Source: Actinomycetes bacterium
Lineage (GTDB): Bacteria; Actinomycetota; Actinomycetes; Mycobacteriales; Mycobacteriaceae
NCBI GenBank assembly: GCA_023460175.1
Contig: JAEWRC010000195.1
Location: 1 to 64,000 of the forward strand
Direction of reading: 5' to 3'
DNA: 64,000 nt
How positions within the stretch are numbered: position 1 is the first letter of the stretch; each line of letters opens with the position of its first letter. The notes under the pieces are model-generated. The model worked only from the letters and a program-made list of their open reading frames with translations. It was not told the DNA's origin and did not search any database. A program made the translations under genes and the position numbers. Shown here in pieces: positions 56,520-64,000 of this stretch.

Positions 56520-56565
56520 ATGTGAAGCTGCTGCGAGTTCTCGTCTCCTCGCGCTAGCTTCACAT
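56520..56565 (+). other. Hairpin between rpmA and obg
   Basis: ATGTGAAGCT (56520-56529) pairs with AGCTTCACAT (56556-56565), with a GCGAG/CTCGC inner stem. No T-run; it could attenuate obg relative to the ribosomal genes. Confidence 0.5.
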
Positions 56566-56584
56566 TCGACGAAAGGTTGTCCCC

Positions 56585-58033
56585 ATGCCCCGGTTTGTCG
56601 ACCGCGTGGTGATTCACGCGCGGGCAGGTTCCGGCGGTAATGGTTGCGCCTCGGTGCACCGCGAGAAGTTCAAACCCCTCGGCGGGCCCGACGGCGGTAA
56701 CGGCGGTCGCGGCGGCAGCATCGTGCTGGTCGTCGACCCGCAGGTGCACACGCTGCTCGACTTTCATTTCCACCCGCACGTCGTGGCGCCCTCGGGCAAG
56801 CAGGGCGCCGGCAGCAACCGCGACGGCGCCGCCGGTACCGATCTCGAGGTCAAGGTGCCCGACGGCACCGTCGTCCTCGATGAGCAGGGCCGTCTGCTGG
56901 CCGATCTGGTCGGCGCCGGGACCCGGTTCGAGGCGGCCGTCGGCGGTCGCGGGGGCCTGGGCAACGCGGCGCTGGCCTCCCGCGCGCGCAAGGCGCCGGG
57001 CTTCGCCCTGCTCGGCGAGAAGGGCGACGAGCGCGACCTGACCCTGGAACTGAAGACCGTGGCCGACGTCGGCCTGGTCGGGTTCCCGTCGGCCGGCAAG
57101 TCGTCGCTGGTCTCCACGATCTCCGCCGCCAAACCCAAGGTGGCCGACTACCCGTTCACCACCCTGGTGCCCAACCTGGGCGTGGTGTCGGCGGGGGAGA
57201 ACACCTTCACCGTCGCCGACGTCCCGGGTCTGATCCCCGGGGCCTCGGAGGGCCGCGGCCTGGGATTGGATTTCCTGCGCCACCTCGAACGGTGCGCGGT
57301 GCTGGTGCACGTCGTCGACTGCGCCACGCTGGAACCCGGGCGCGACCCGCTCTCCGACATCGATGCGCTCGAGGCCGAACTCGCGGCGTATCAGCCGTCC
57401 CTGCAGGGCGATTCGACGCTGGGCGACCTGGCCGAGCGCCCGCGCGCGGTGGTGCTCAACAAGATCGACATCCCCGACGGCAAGGAGTTGGCCGAACTCG
57501 TCCGTCCCGATCTCGAGAAGCGCGGCTGGCCGATCTTCGAGATCTCGACGGTGAGCCGAGAAGGGCTGCGGCCGTTGATCTTCGGGCTGTGGGAGATGGT
57601 CGCGGCCTACCGTGCGGCGCAGCCGGTACTGGAACCGCGCCGGCCCGTGATCCGGCCGGTCCCGGTCAACGAGACCAGCTTCTCGGTCGAACCCGACGGG
57701 CAGGGCGGCTTCCTGGTGCGCGGCACGCGGCCCGAGCGGTGGATCGCCCAGACGAACTTCGACAACGACGAGGCCGTGGGCTATCTGGCCGATCGCCTGG
57801 CCCGCCTCGGCGTCGAGGACGAGTTGCTGAAGCTCGGCGCGAAGCCGGGCGCCGAGGTGACCATCGGCGACATGACCTTCGACTGGGAACCGCAGACCGA
57901 GGCCGGGGTCGACGTGACGCCGACCGGTCGGGGCACCGACGCCCGCCTGGAGCGCTCCGACCGGGTGGGCGCGGCCGAGCGCAAGGCTGCCCGCCGCGAG
58001 CGCCGGCAGTCCGACGCCGACATGGACCGATGA
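56585..58033 (+). CDS. obg: Obg/CgtA GTPase
   Basis: 482 residues: Gly-rich OBG fold (about 1-158), G domain with P-loop GFPSAGKSS (about 166-174), DVPG and NKID motifs, and a C-terminal OCT domain (about 350-430). It binds the 50S subunit and links ribosome assembly to growth. ATG after GAAAGGTTG. Stop overlaps proB (ATGA). Confidence 0.97.
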   Translation: MPRFVDRVVIHARAGSGGNGCASVHREKFKPLGGPDGGNGGRGGSIVLVVDPQVHTLLDFHFHPHVVAPSGKQGAGSNRDGAAGTDLEVKVPDGTVVLDEQGRLLADLVGAGTRFEAAVGGRGGLGNAALASRARKAPGFALLGEKGDERDLTLELKTVADVGLVGFPSAGKSSLVSTISAAKPKVADYPFTTLVPNLGVVSAGENTFTVADVPGLIPGASEGRGLGLDFLRHLERCAVLVHVVDCATLEPGRDPLSDIDALEAELAAYQPSLQGDSTLGDLAERPRAVVLNKIDIPDGKELAELVRPDLEKRGWPIFEISTVSREGLRPLIFGLWEMVAAYRAAQPVLEPRRPVIRPVPVNETSFSVEPDGQGGFLVRGTRPERWIAQTNFDNDEAVGYLADRLARLGVEDELLKLGAKPGAEVTIGDMTFDWEPQTEAGVDVTPTGRGTDARLERSDRVGAAERKAARRERRQSDADMDR

Positions 58034-59142
58034 GTCGGCACCGCGAGGCGATCCGCACCGCACGTTCGGTCGTCGTCAAGATCGGTACGACGGCGCTCAC
58101 CACGCCAACCGGCGAATTCGACCCGTCCCGGCTGCAGTATCTGGCCGACTCGATCGAGGCCCGGATGCGCGCGGGCTCCGACGTGGTGATCGTGTCGTCG
58201 GGCGCGATCGCCGCGGGCCTCGAGCCGCTCGGATTGTCCAGGCGCCCAGCCGATCTGGCGACCAAGCAGGCCGCGGCCAGCGTCGGTCAGGTGGCACTGG
58301 TGAACTCGTGGAACGCGGCGTTCGGCCACTACGGCCGCGCCGTGGGCCAGGTGCTGTTGACCGCGCACGACATCTCGATGCGGGTGCAGCACACCAACGC
58401 CCAGCGGACCCTGGACCGGCTGCGGTCGCTGCACGCGGTGGCCATCGTCAACGAGAACGACACCGTGGCCACCAACGAGATCCGGTTCGGTGACAACGAC
58501 CGGCTCTCGGCGCTGGTGGCGCACCTGGTGCGCGCCGATGCGCTGATCCTGCTCAGCGACGTCGACGGCCTCTACGACGGTGACCCGCGCAAGGCCACCG
58601 CGGATGCTCCCGCGCGGTTCATCCCGGAGGTCGCCGGGCCCGACGACCTGGCCGATGTGACGGCGGGGCAGGGCTCGAGCCTGGGCACCGGGGGCATGGT
58701 GTCCAAGCTGTCGTCGGCCCTGCTGGCCGCCGACGCCGGCGTGCCGGTGCTGCTCGCGGCGGCCGCCGAGGCCAAGGCCGCGCTCTCGGATGCCTCGGTG
58801 GGCACGGTGTTCGCCCCGCGCAGCACCCGGATGTCGTCCCGCCGGTTCTGGGTGCGCTACGCCGCGGAGACCACCGGCGTGCTCACCCTCGACGAGGGCG
58901 CGGTGCGCGCGGTGGTGCAGCAGCGACGTTCGCTGCTGCCGGCCGGGATCACCGCCGTCGCGGGCCGGTTCCTGGGCGGCGACGTCGTGGAACTGCACGC
59001 CCCGGACGCGACGGTGATCGGCCGCGGCGTGGTGGCCTATGACGCCACCGAATTGAGCACCATGTTGGGCCGCTCCACCGCGGATCTGCCCGCCGAGATG
59101 CGTCGGCCCGCCGTGCACGCCGACGACCTGGTCCCCGGCTAG
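58030..59142 (+). CDS. proB: Glutamate 5-kinase
   Basis: 370 residues: kinase domain (VVKIGTTALT, SSGAIAAGLE, NENDTVATNEIRFGDND, GTGGMVSKL) plus a C-terminal PUA domain (about 280-365). First step of proline synthesis from glutamate. Coupled to obg by ATGA; the stop TAG shares CTAG with the opposing tetR stop. No proA follows in the window. Confidence 0.96.
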   Translation: MSRHREAIRTARSVVVKIGTTALTTPTGEFDPSRLQYLADSIEARMRAGSDVVIVSSGAIAAGLEPLGLSRRPADLATKQAAASVGQVALVNSWNAAFGHYGRAVGQVLLTAHDISMRVQHTNAQRTLDRLRSLHAVAIVNENDTVATNEIRFGDNDRLSALVAHLVRADALILLSDVDGLYDGDPRKATADAPARFIPEVAGPDDLADVTAGQGSSLGTGGMVSKLSSALLAADAGVPVLLAAAAEAKAALSDASVGTVFAPRSTRMSSRRFWVRYAAETTGVLTLDEGAVRAVVQQRRSLLPAGITAVAGRFLGGDVVELHAPDATVIGRGVVAYDATELSTMLGRSTADLPAEMRRPAVHADDLVPG

Positions 59143-59780
59143 CGGCTCGCCTCAGGGGCGCCGAAATACAGCGTGCTCCAGACGATCTCGGTGAGCACGT
59201 CGGCCAGCTCGGCATCGTAGGAGCCCGGCCGGTTCGGCAGATTCTGCTGGCAGGTTCGTTCCACCATCCAGGTCAGCGTGTCGGCGGTGGTGGTCGCGGG
59301 TAGCTGCGCGCGGATGCTGCCGTCGGCCTGCCCGTCGGTGATCACCCGGGTCAGGCCGGTGCTCACCCCGCTCAGCAGTTCGCGGTAGGTGTCGCCGACG
59401 GCGGCGTCGTAGGGCGCGAGCTCATTGAGCGCCACCAGCACCGGCTGGTGCTGCCGATAGACGGCGATGATCGCGGCCATACCCGCGTGCAGGTCGGCGC
59501 GTTGTTGGCGTTCGGCCACCGACCACCAGAGTTGCGCCGCGGCGGTGAGGTCGGTGAACACCTGGGTGGCCAGCCGGCGCAGCAGGTGGCCCTTGTCCTC
59601 GAAATAGATATAGAAGCTGGCCCGCGAGATCCCCGCCGCGGTGGCCAGCCGGTCCACGCTGAGCTCGGTGAAGCTGGCGCCCTCGCTCATCAGCCGGTCG
59701 GTGGCTTCGAGCAGTTGCCGTTCGATGCGCTCGCGCCGCTGGGTGCGGTCGGCCCGGGGGCTTCGGGTCACGGAGGCCAT
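59139..59780 (-). CDS. TetR-family regulator (EthR-like architecture)
   Basis: 213 residues. N-terminal helix-turn-helix LSVDRLATAAGISRASFYIYFEDKG (about 40-64) preceded by an Arg-rich arm, then a helical ligand-binding domain with TWMVERTCQQNL near the end, a pattern shared with EthR. Divergent from the P450 and likely its repressor. TAGGCT (59787-59792, minus) ends 6 nt before the ATG: leaderless. Confidence 0.9.
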   Translation of the reverse strand: MASVTRSPRADRTQRRERIERQLLEATDRLMSEGASFTELSVDRLATAAGISRASFYIYFEDKGHLLRRLATQVFTDLTAAAQLWWSVAERQQRADLHAGMAAIIAVYRQHQPVLVALNELAPYDAAVGDTYRELLSGVSTGLTRVITDGQADGSIRAQLPATTTADTLTWMVERTCQQNLPNRPGSYDAELADVLTEIVWSTLYFGAPEASR

Positions 59781-59809
59781 GGGCGCAGCCTAATCGAAAA
59801 TCTTGCAGC

Positions 59810-59839
59810 TTGACTAGACGCACTGTCTAAATCTAATCT
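59810..59839 (+). promoter_or_regulatory. P450 promoter with operator in the spacer
   Basis: TTGACT (59810-59815), 18-nt spacer, TAATCT (59834-59839). The inverted repeat TAGAC-GCACT-GTCTA (59815-59829) fills the spacer, where a bound TetR dimer would exclude polymerase. Confidence 0.7.
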
Positions 59840-59846
59840 CGGCGGT

Positions 59847-61127
59847 ATGACTTCTGTGACCTCGAACACACCGCCGGCGGCCCCCGGCGATCGTCCGTAC
59901 GACCCCATCGATCTGTCCTCGCGCGCGTTCTGGTCGACCACCGCCGTCGACCGCGAGCGCTCCTTCGCGGAACTGCGCGCCGAGCGCCCGGTGAGCTGGC
60001 ATCCGCCGGTCGAGGACTCGTTGATGCCCGATCCCGAGGACAAGGGCTTCTGGGCGGTCACCCGGCACCCCGACATCGTCGAGGTCAGCCGCAACAGCGA
60101 GGTGTTCCTGTCGGGCCACGGCGTGCTCTTCGAGAACGTCCCGCAGGAACTGCTGGAGGCCTCGCAGTCCTTCCTGGCGATGGACCCGCCCCGGCACACG
60201 CTGATCCGCAAGGTGGTCCACTCCGCGTTCACCCCGCGCCAGGTGCGCCGCATCGAGGACTCGATCAAGGCCAGCGCCAAGGACATCGTCACCGAACTGC
60301 GCGAGGCCGGCAGCGGCGCGGACTTCGTCAAGTACTGCTCCAAGGAACTGCCGTTGCGGACGCTGGCGGACATGGTCGGCATCCCCGAATCCGAACGCGT
60401 GCAGGTGGCCGACGCCGCCGACGCGCTGGTCTCCTGGGGCGACGAGGAGTACCTGGCCGGCCGTAACCCGCTCGAGGTGCTCGTCAGCAACCAGATGTAC
60501 CTGCACCAGGTCGCGCTGTCGCTGGCCGCCGAACGGCGGGAGAACCCCGGCGACGACCTGTTCAGCGCGCTGGTGCAGGCCGAGGTGGAGGGCGCGCGGC
60601 TGACCGACCCCGAGATCGCGGCCTTCTTCGTGCTACTGGCGGTGGCCGGCAACGACACCACCCGGCAGACCACCAGCCACGGCATGAAGGCGCTGTGCGA
60701 CTTCGGCGATCAGCGGGAGTACCTGGCCGCCGACTTCGACGGGCGCATCGGCCTGGCGGTCGAGGAGTTCGTCCGGTTCGCCAGCCCGGTGATGACCTTC
60801 CGGCGCACCGCGGCCACCGACTACGAGTTACACGGTCAGCAGATCAAGGCCGGCGAGAAGGTCGTGATGTTCTATCCGTCGGGCAACTGGGACACCGAGG
60901 TGTTCGACCGGCCCGACCTGCTCAACCTCGCCCGGGACCCCAACCCGCACGTGGGCTTCGGCGGCGGCGGCCGGCACTTCTGCCTGGGCGCGCACGTGGC
61001 CCGCGCGCAACTGCGGGCGATCTTCGGCGAGCTGCTGCACCAGCTGCCGGATCTCCGGGTGGGGGAGCCGTCCTACGTGGCCGGCAACTTCATCCACGCG
61101 GTCCGCAGCATGCCCGCCTACTGGTGA
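59847..61127 (+). CDS. Cytochrome P450
   Basis: 426 residues. Haem ligand C379 in FGGGGRHFCLGAH, I-helix AGNDTT (about 265-270) for oxygen activation, ExxR in the EEFVRFASPV region lies close to the K-helix. The sequence resembles the CYP124/125/142 lipid- and sterol-oxidising group of mycobacteria, but I do not assign a number. No ferredoxin is adjacent. TAATCT ends 7 nt before the ATG: leaderless. Under likely TetR control. Confidence 0.92.
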   Translation: MTSVTSNTPPAAPGDRPYDPIDLSSRAFWSTTAVDRERSFAELRAERPVSWHPPVEDSLMPDPEDKGFWAVTRHPDIVEVSRNSEVFLSGHGVLFENVPQELLEASQSFLAMDPPRHTLIRKVVHSAFTPRQVRRIEDSIKASAKDIVTELREAGSGADFVKYCSKELPLRTLADMVGIPESERVQVADAADALVSWGDEEYLAGRNPLEVLVSNQMYLHQVALSLAAERRENPGDDLFSALVQAEVEGARLTDPEIAAFFVLLAVAGNDTTRQTTSHGMKALCDFGDQREYLAADFDGRIGLAVEEFVRFASPVMTFRRTAATDYELHGQQIKAGEKVVMFYPSGNWDTEVFDRPDLLNLARDPNPHVGFGGGGRHFCLGAHVARAQLRAIFGELLHQLPDLRVGEPSYVAGNFIHAVRSMPAYW

Positions 61128-61128
61128 T

Positions 61129-61171
61129 TTCGGCGTGATCGTCCACGGTGAGCGTGTGTGATCACGCCGAA
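61129..61171. terminator. Bidirectional hairpin between the P450 and sirtuin genes
   Basis: TTCGGCGTGATC (61129-61140) pairs perfectly with GATCACGCCGAA (61160-61171). It starts 2 nt after the P450 stop and its right arm covers the last codons of the sirtuin gene. Confidence 0.8.
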
Positions 61172-62004
61172 CTCACCGGGGTGAGCTCGCCCGCCAGCAG
61201 CGCCAGGATCTCCGAGCAGCCGGCGTCCAACTTGACCGTCGCCAGCTCGTCGCCGCGGGTGGGGCCGCGGTTGACGATCGCCACGGCCATCCCGCGGGCA
61301 ACAGCGTGCCGGACGAATCGGTAGCCGGAGAACACCGTCAGCGACGACCCGGCCACCAGCAGGGCGTCGGCGTCCTCCACCAGTGAATAGGCCTGCTGCA
61401 CAACTTCTTTGGCGACGTTCTCGCCGAAGTAGACGATGTCGGGTTTGAGGATGCCGCCGCACTGCGGGCAGTCCAGGTAGCGGAACGCCGCGATGGACGC
61501 CGCATCGGATACCAGGGCGTCGGCGTCGGGGGCCACCCCGATGCCGCCGACGGGTTCGGCGCGCTCGGCGAACCCCGGATTACGGGCGTGCAGTTCCTCG
61601 GCGAGCGCGGCCCGGCTCATCGTCGCGCCGCAGTCCAGGCAGACCACCCGCGCGTAGGTGCCGTGCAGGTTGATCACCGTGCGACTGCCCGCCTTGGTGT
61701 GCAGCAGGTCGACGTTCTGGGTGATCACCCCGGCGACGACGCCGGCGTCCTCGAGTGCGGCCAGCGCGCGGTGCCCGGCGTTCGGTTCGCAGGCGTCCAT
61801 GTGCCGCCAGCCGATGTGGTTGCGCGCCCAGTAACGCTGCCGGAACTCCGGACCCGACAGGAACTGGGTGATGGTCATGGGGTTGCTCGGCGGCGAATCC
61901 GGTCCGCGGTAGTCCGGGATCCCCGAGTCGGTGGACAGCCCGGCGCCGGTGAGCACGGCGAGGCGTCGGCCGCTCAGCACCCCGACAAGCTCCGCCACGT
62001 CCAC
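61162..62004 (-). CDS. Sir2-family NAD-dependent protein deacylase
   Basis: 280 residues. NAD-binding GAGLSTDSGIPDYRG (about 20-34), QNVDLLHTKAG, catalytic His in NLHGTY, and a zinc finger CLDCG...CPQC. Removes acyl groups from lysines. GTG 62004 is supported by TAGTCT (62012-62017, minus) ending 7 nt upstream. Neighbour nadE makes its NAD+ substrate. Confidence 0.94.
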   Translation of the reverse strand: MDVAELVGVLSGRRLAVLTGAGLSTDSGIPDYRGPDSPPSNPMTITQFLSGPEFRQRYWARNHIGWRHMDACEPNAGHRALAALEDAGVVAGVITQNVDLLHTKAGSRTVINLHGTYARVVCLDCGATMSRAALAEELHARNPGFAERAEPVGGIGVAPDADALVSDAASIAAFRYLDCPQCGGILKPDIVYFGENVAKEVVQQAYSLVEDADALLVAGSSLTVFSGYRFVRHAVARGMAVAIVNRGPTRGDELATVKLDAGCSEILALLAGELTPVSSA

Positions 62005-62112
62005 GCCATCGAGACTAAAGGGTGAGGGTTACGGGTACGAGAAGCTCGAATCGCACGTTTCGTTGGTGCCCCGTCACCAGATCTTGATGTCGAGCAGGAA
62101 GAATGGCCGCCG

Positions 62113-64000
62113 ATGGACTTCTACAGCGTCTACCAGCACGGTTTCGTCCGCGTGGCCGCCTGCACGCTGACCACGACCCTGGCCGACCCCGGCGCCAACG
62201 CCGAGGCGGTGCTGAGCACCGCCCGCGAATGCCACGACGAGGGGGTGGCGCTGGCCGTCTTCCCCGAGCTGACCCTGACGGGGTACTCGATCGAGGACAT
62301 CCTGCTGCAGGACACCCTGCTCGACGCGGTGGAGCGGGCCGTGGTCGATCTTGCCGAGGCCTCGGCCGAGCTGGTGCCGGTGTTGGTGGTCGGCGCCCCG
62401 CTGCGGTTCGGCAACCGGGTCTACAACACCGCGGTGGTGCTCCACCGCGGCACGGTCCTGGGTGTCGTGCCCAAGTCCTACGTGCCGAACTACCGCGAGT
62501 TCTATGAACGACGGCAGCTCGCCCCCGGCGACGATGAGCGCGGGCTCATCTCCTTCGCCGGGATCGAGGCGCCGTTCGGTGCCGACCTGCTGTTCGCCGC
62601 CGAGGACCACCCGGACTTCGTGTTGCACGTCGAGATCTGCGAGGACATGTGGGTGCCGGTGCCGCCGAGCGCCCGCGCCGCGCTGGCCGGGGCGACGGTG
62701 CTGGCGAACCTGTCGGGCAGCCCCATCACGGTGGGCCGCGCCGAGGATCGCAAGCTGATGGCGCGCTCGGCGTCCTCGCGCTGCCTGGCCGCCTACGTCT
62801 ACGCCGCGGCCGGTCAGGGCGAATCGACCACCGACCTGGCCTGGGACGGCCAGACCATGATCTACGAGAACGGCATGCTGCTGGCCGAATCCGAGCGGTT
62901 CCCCAAGGGGCCGATGCGCAGCGTGGCCGACGTCGACGTGTCGCTGTTGCGCGCCGAGCGGCTGCGGATGGGCACCTTCGACGACAACCGGCGCACCTTC
63001 GGCATCGACCAGACCAGCACGCGCCGAATCGAATTCACCCTCGACCCGCCCGACGGCGACATCGGGCTGCGGCGCCGGGTGGAACGCTTCCCGTTCGTGC
63101 CGTCGGATCCCTCGCGGCTGCAGCAGGATTGCTACGAGGCCTACAGCATCCAGGTCGCCGGGCTTGAGCAGCGGCTGCGGGCGCTGAACTATCCGAAGGT
63201 GGTGCTCGGCGTCTCCGGCGGGCTGGATTCGACCCACGCGCTGATCGTCGCGGCAAGGGCCATGGACCGAGAAGGCCGCCCGCGCAGCGACATCCTGGCG
63301 TTCACCATGCCCGGATTCGCCACCGGTGACCGGACCAAGGGCAACGCGATCGCGCTGTCGGAGGCGCTCGGCGTCACCTTCGCCGAGATCGACATCCGCG
63401 ACACCGCCAAGCTGATGCTCACCGAGATGGACCACCCGTTCGGCCGCGGCGAGGAGGTCTACGACGTCACGTTCGAGAACGTGCAGGCGGGCCTGCGCAC
63501 CGACTACCTGTTCCGGCTGGCCAACCAGCGCGGCGGCATCGTGCTGGGCACCGGTGATCTGTCCGAGCTGGCGCTGGGCTGGTCCACCTACGGGGTAGGC
63601 GATCAGATGTCGCACTACAACGTCAACGGCGGTGTGCCGAAAACCCTGATCCAGCACCTCATTCGGTGGGTCATCTCCAGCGGGCAGTTCGACGATGACG
63701 TCGATGCGGTGCTGCAGTCGGTGCTCGACACCGAGATCAGCCCCGAACTGGTGCCCACCGGCGAGGACGAGGAGATCCAGAGCAGCGAGGACAAGGTCGG
63801 TCCGTATGTGCTGCAGGACTTCTCGCTGTTCCAGGTGCTGCGCTACGGGTTCGGGCCGGCCAAGGTGGCGTTTCTGGCCTGGCACGCCTGGCACGACGCC
63901 GAGCAGGGACACTGGCCGATGGGGTATCCGCTGGACAAGCGGCCGGCCTACTCGCTGACCGACATTCGGCACTGGCTGCAGGTGTTCGCGCAGCGGTTCT
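62113..64000 (+). CDS. nadE: Glutamine-dependent NAD+ synthetase (3' end outside window)
   Basis: 629 codons visible of an about 680-residue enzyme. N-terminal amidase domain with catalytic Glu (FPELTLTGYS), Lys (VPKSYVPNYREFYE) and Cys (VEICEDMW); C-terminal synthetase with ATP loop GVSGGLDSTHAL. It amidates deamido-NAD using glutamine ammonia channelled between domains. ATG 62113 gives MDFYSVYQHGFVRVAAC, as in Rv2438c; a nearer ATG (62103) is out of frame. AGGAAGA is about 11 nt upstream, rather far. Confidence 0.97.
   Translation, partial: MDFYSVYQHGFVRVAACTLTTTLADPGANAEAVLSTARECHDEGVALAVFPELTLTGYSIEDILLQDTLLDAVERAVVDLAEASAELVPVLVVGAPLRFGNRVYNTAVVLHRGTVLGVVPKSYVPNYREFYERRQLAPGDDERGLISFAGIEAPFGADLLFAAEDHPDFVLHVEICEDMWVPVPPSARAALAGATVLANLSGSPITVGRAEDRKLMARSASSRCLAAYVYAAAGQGESTTDLAWDGQTMIYENGMLLAESERFPKGPMRSVADVDVSLLRAERLRMGTFDDNRRTFGIDQTSTRRIEFTLDPPDGDIGLRRRVERFPFVPSDPSRLQQDCYEAYSIQVAGLEQRLRALNYPKVVLGVSGGLDSTHALIVAARAMDREGRPRSDILAFTMPGFATGDRTKGNAIALSEALGVTFAEIDIRDTAKLMLTEMDHPFGRGEEVYDVTFENVQAGLRTDYLFRLANQRGGIVLGTGDLSELALGWSTYGVGDQMSHYNVNGGVPKTLIQHLIRWVISSGQFDDDVDAVLQSVLDTEISPELVPTGEDEEIQSSEDKVGPYVLQDFSLFQVLRYGFGPAKVAFLAWHAWHDAEQGHWPMGYPLDKRPAYSLTDIRHWLQVFAQRF

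Noticed and set aside
62074..63972. 632-codon minus frame opposite nadE
   Set aside because: nadE is unmistakable on the plus strand; the opposite frame has no family features.

Overview
This is high-GC actinobacterial DNA from a Mycobacterium, most likely a fast-growing Mycolicibacterium. The evidence is the gene content (ClpP1/ClpP2, MmpS/MmpL, an Rpf, mycobacterial secreted DUF732-type proteins, an RNase E with a long acidic tail), the frequent GTG starts, and many TANNNT -10 boxes placed 6-8 nt before a start codon, which is the mycobacterial leaderless-mRNA pattern. From memory of the M. tuberculosis H37Rv order, two blocks match in order with orientation inverted: Rv2467-Rv2460c and clpX on the left (pepN, DsbA-like, rpiB, nei, lipP, tig, clpP1, clpP2, clpX), and Rv2455c-Rv2438c on the right (korA, korB, mobA, rpf, saccharopine-DH-like, valS, folC, DUF4233, ndk, rne, rplU, rpmA, obg, proB, nadE).

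Layout. 1-14.0 kb is housekeeping: aminopeptidase N (cut by the window edge), a CPWC thiol protein, RpiB, an Fpg/Nei glycosylase, LipP, a methyltransferase, a DHFR-like protein, tRNA-Gly(TCC), tRNA-Pro(TGG), trigger factor and the ClpP1P2-ClpX protease. 14.1-22.1 kb holds fdhD-fdhF (reading left), a pair of small secreted proteins, and an mmpS-mmpL pair with a small Pro-rich secreted protein. 22.4-38.0 kb is a catabolic island. It contains a myo-inositol operon (iolC, Cgl0158-type aldolase, iolB, iolD, iolG; all minus), a GntR/HutC regulator, a sugar ABC importer (plus), a haemophore-like gene, and a second, tightly coupled minus-strand operon (two Gfo/Idh/MocA dehydrogenases, an IolE-like TIM barrel and a PhyH-type dioxygenase) opposite a LacI regulator. 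38.4-64 kb returns to housekeeping genes, with a TetR/P450 pair and a sirtuin inserted between proB and nadE.

How it works together. The importer and the iol operon flank gntR, and each has in front of it the same 23-bp sequence, inverted so that it faces its own operon; this is the best evidence that GntR switches import and catabolism together. The second operon looks like an accessory route for a modified inositol or related polyol, with its own LacI switch. CRP-type half-sites (TGTGA-N6-TCACA or near) lie upstream of mmpS, the ABC importer and rpf, pointing to cAMP-CRP input on several units. The rpf gene has a roughly 700-nt upstream region with two CRP-like sites and a chain of hairpins running to its ribosome site.

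Limits: function is read from motifs and memory of families; nothing was searched. Large antisense ORFs opposite pepN, fdhF, rne, nadE and others are GC-frame shadows and are omitted.
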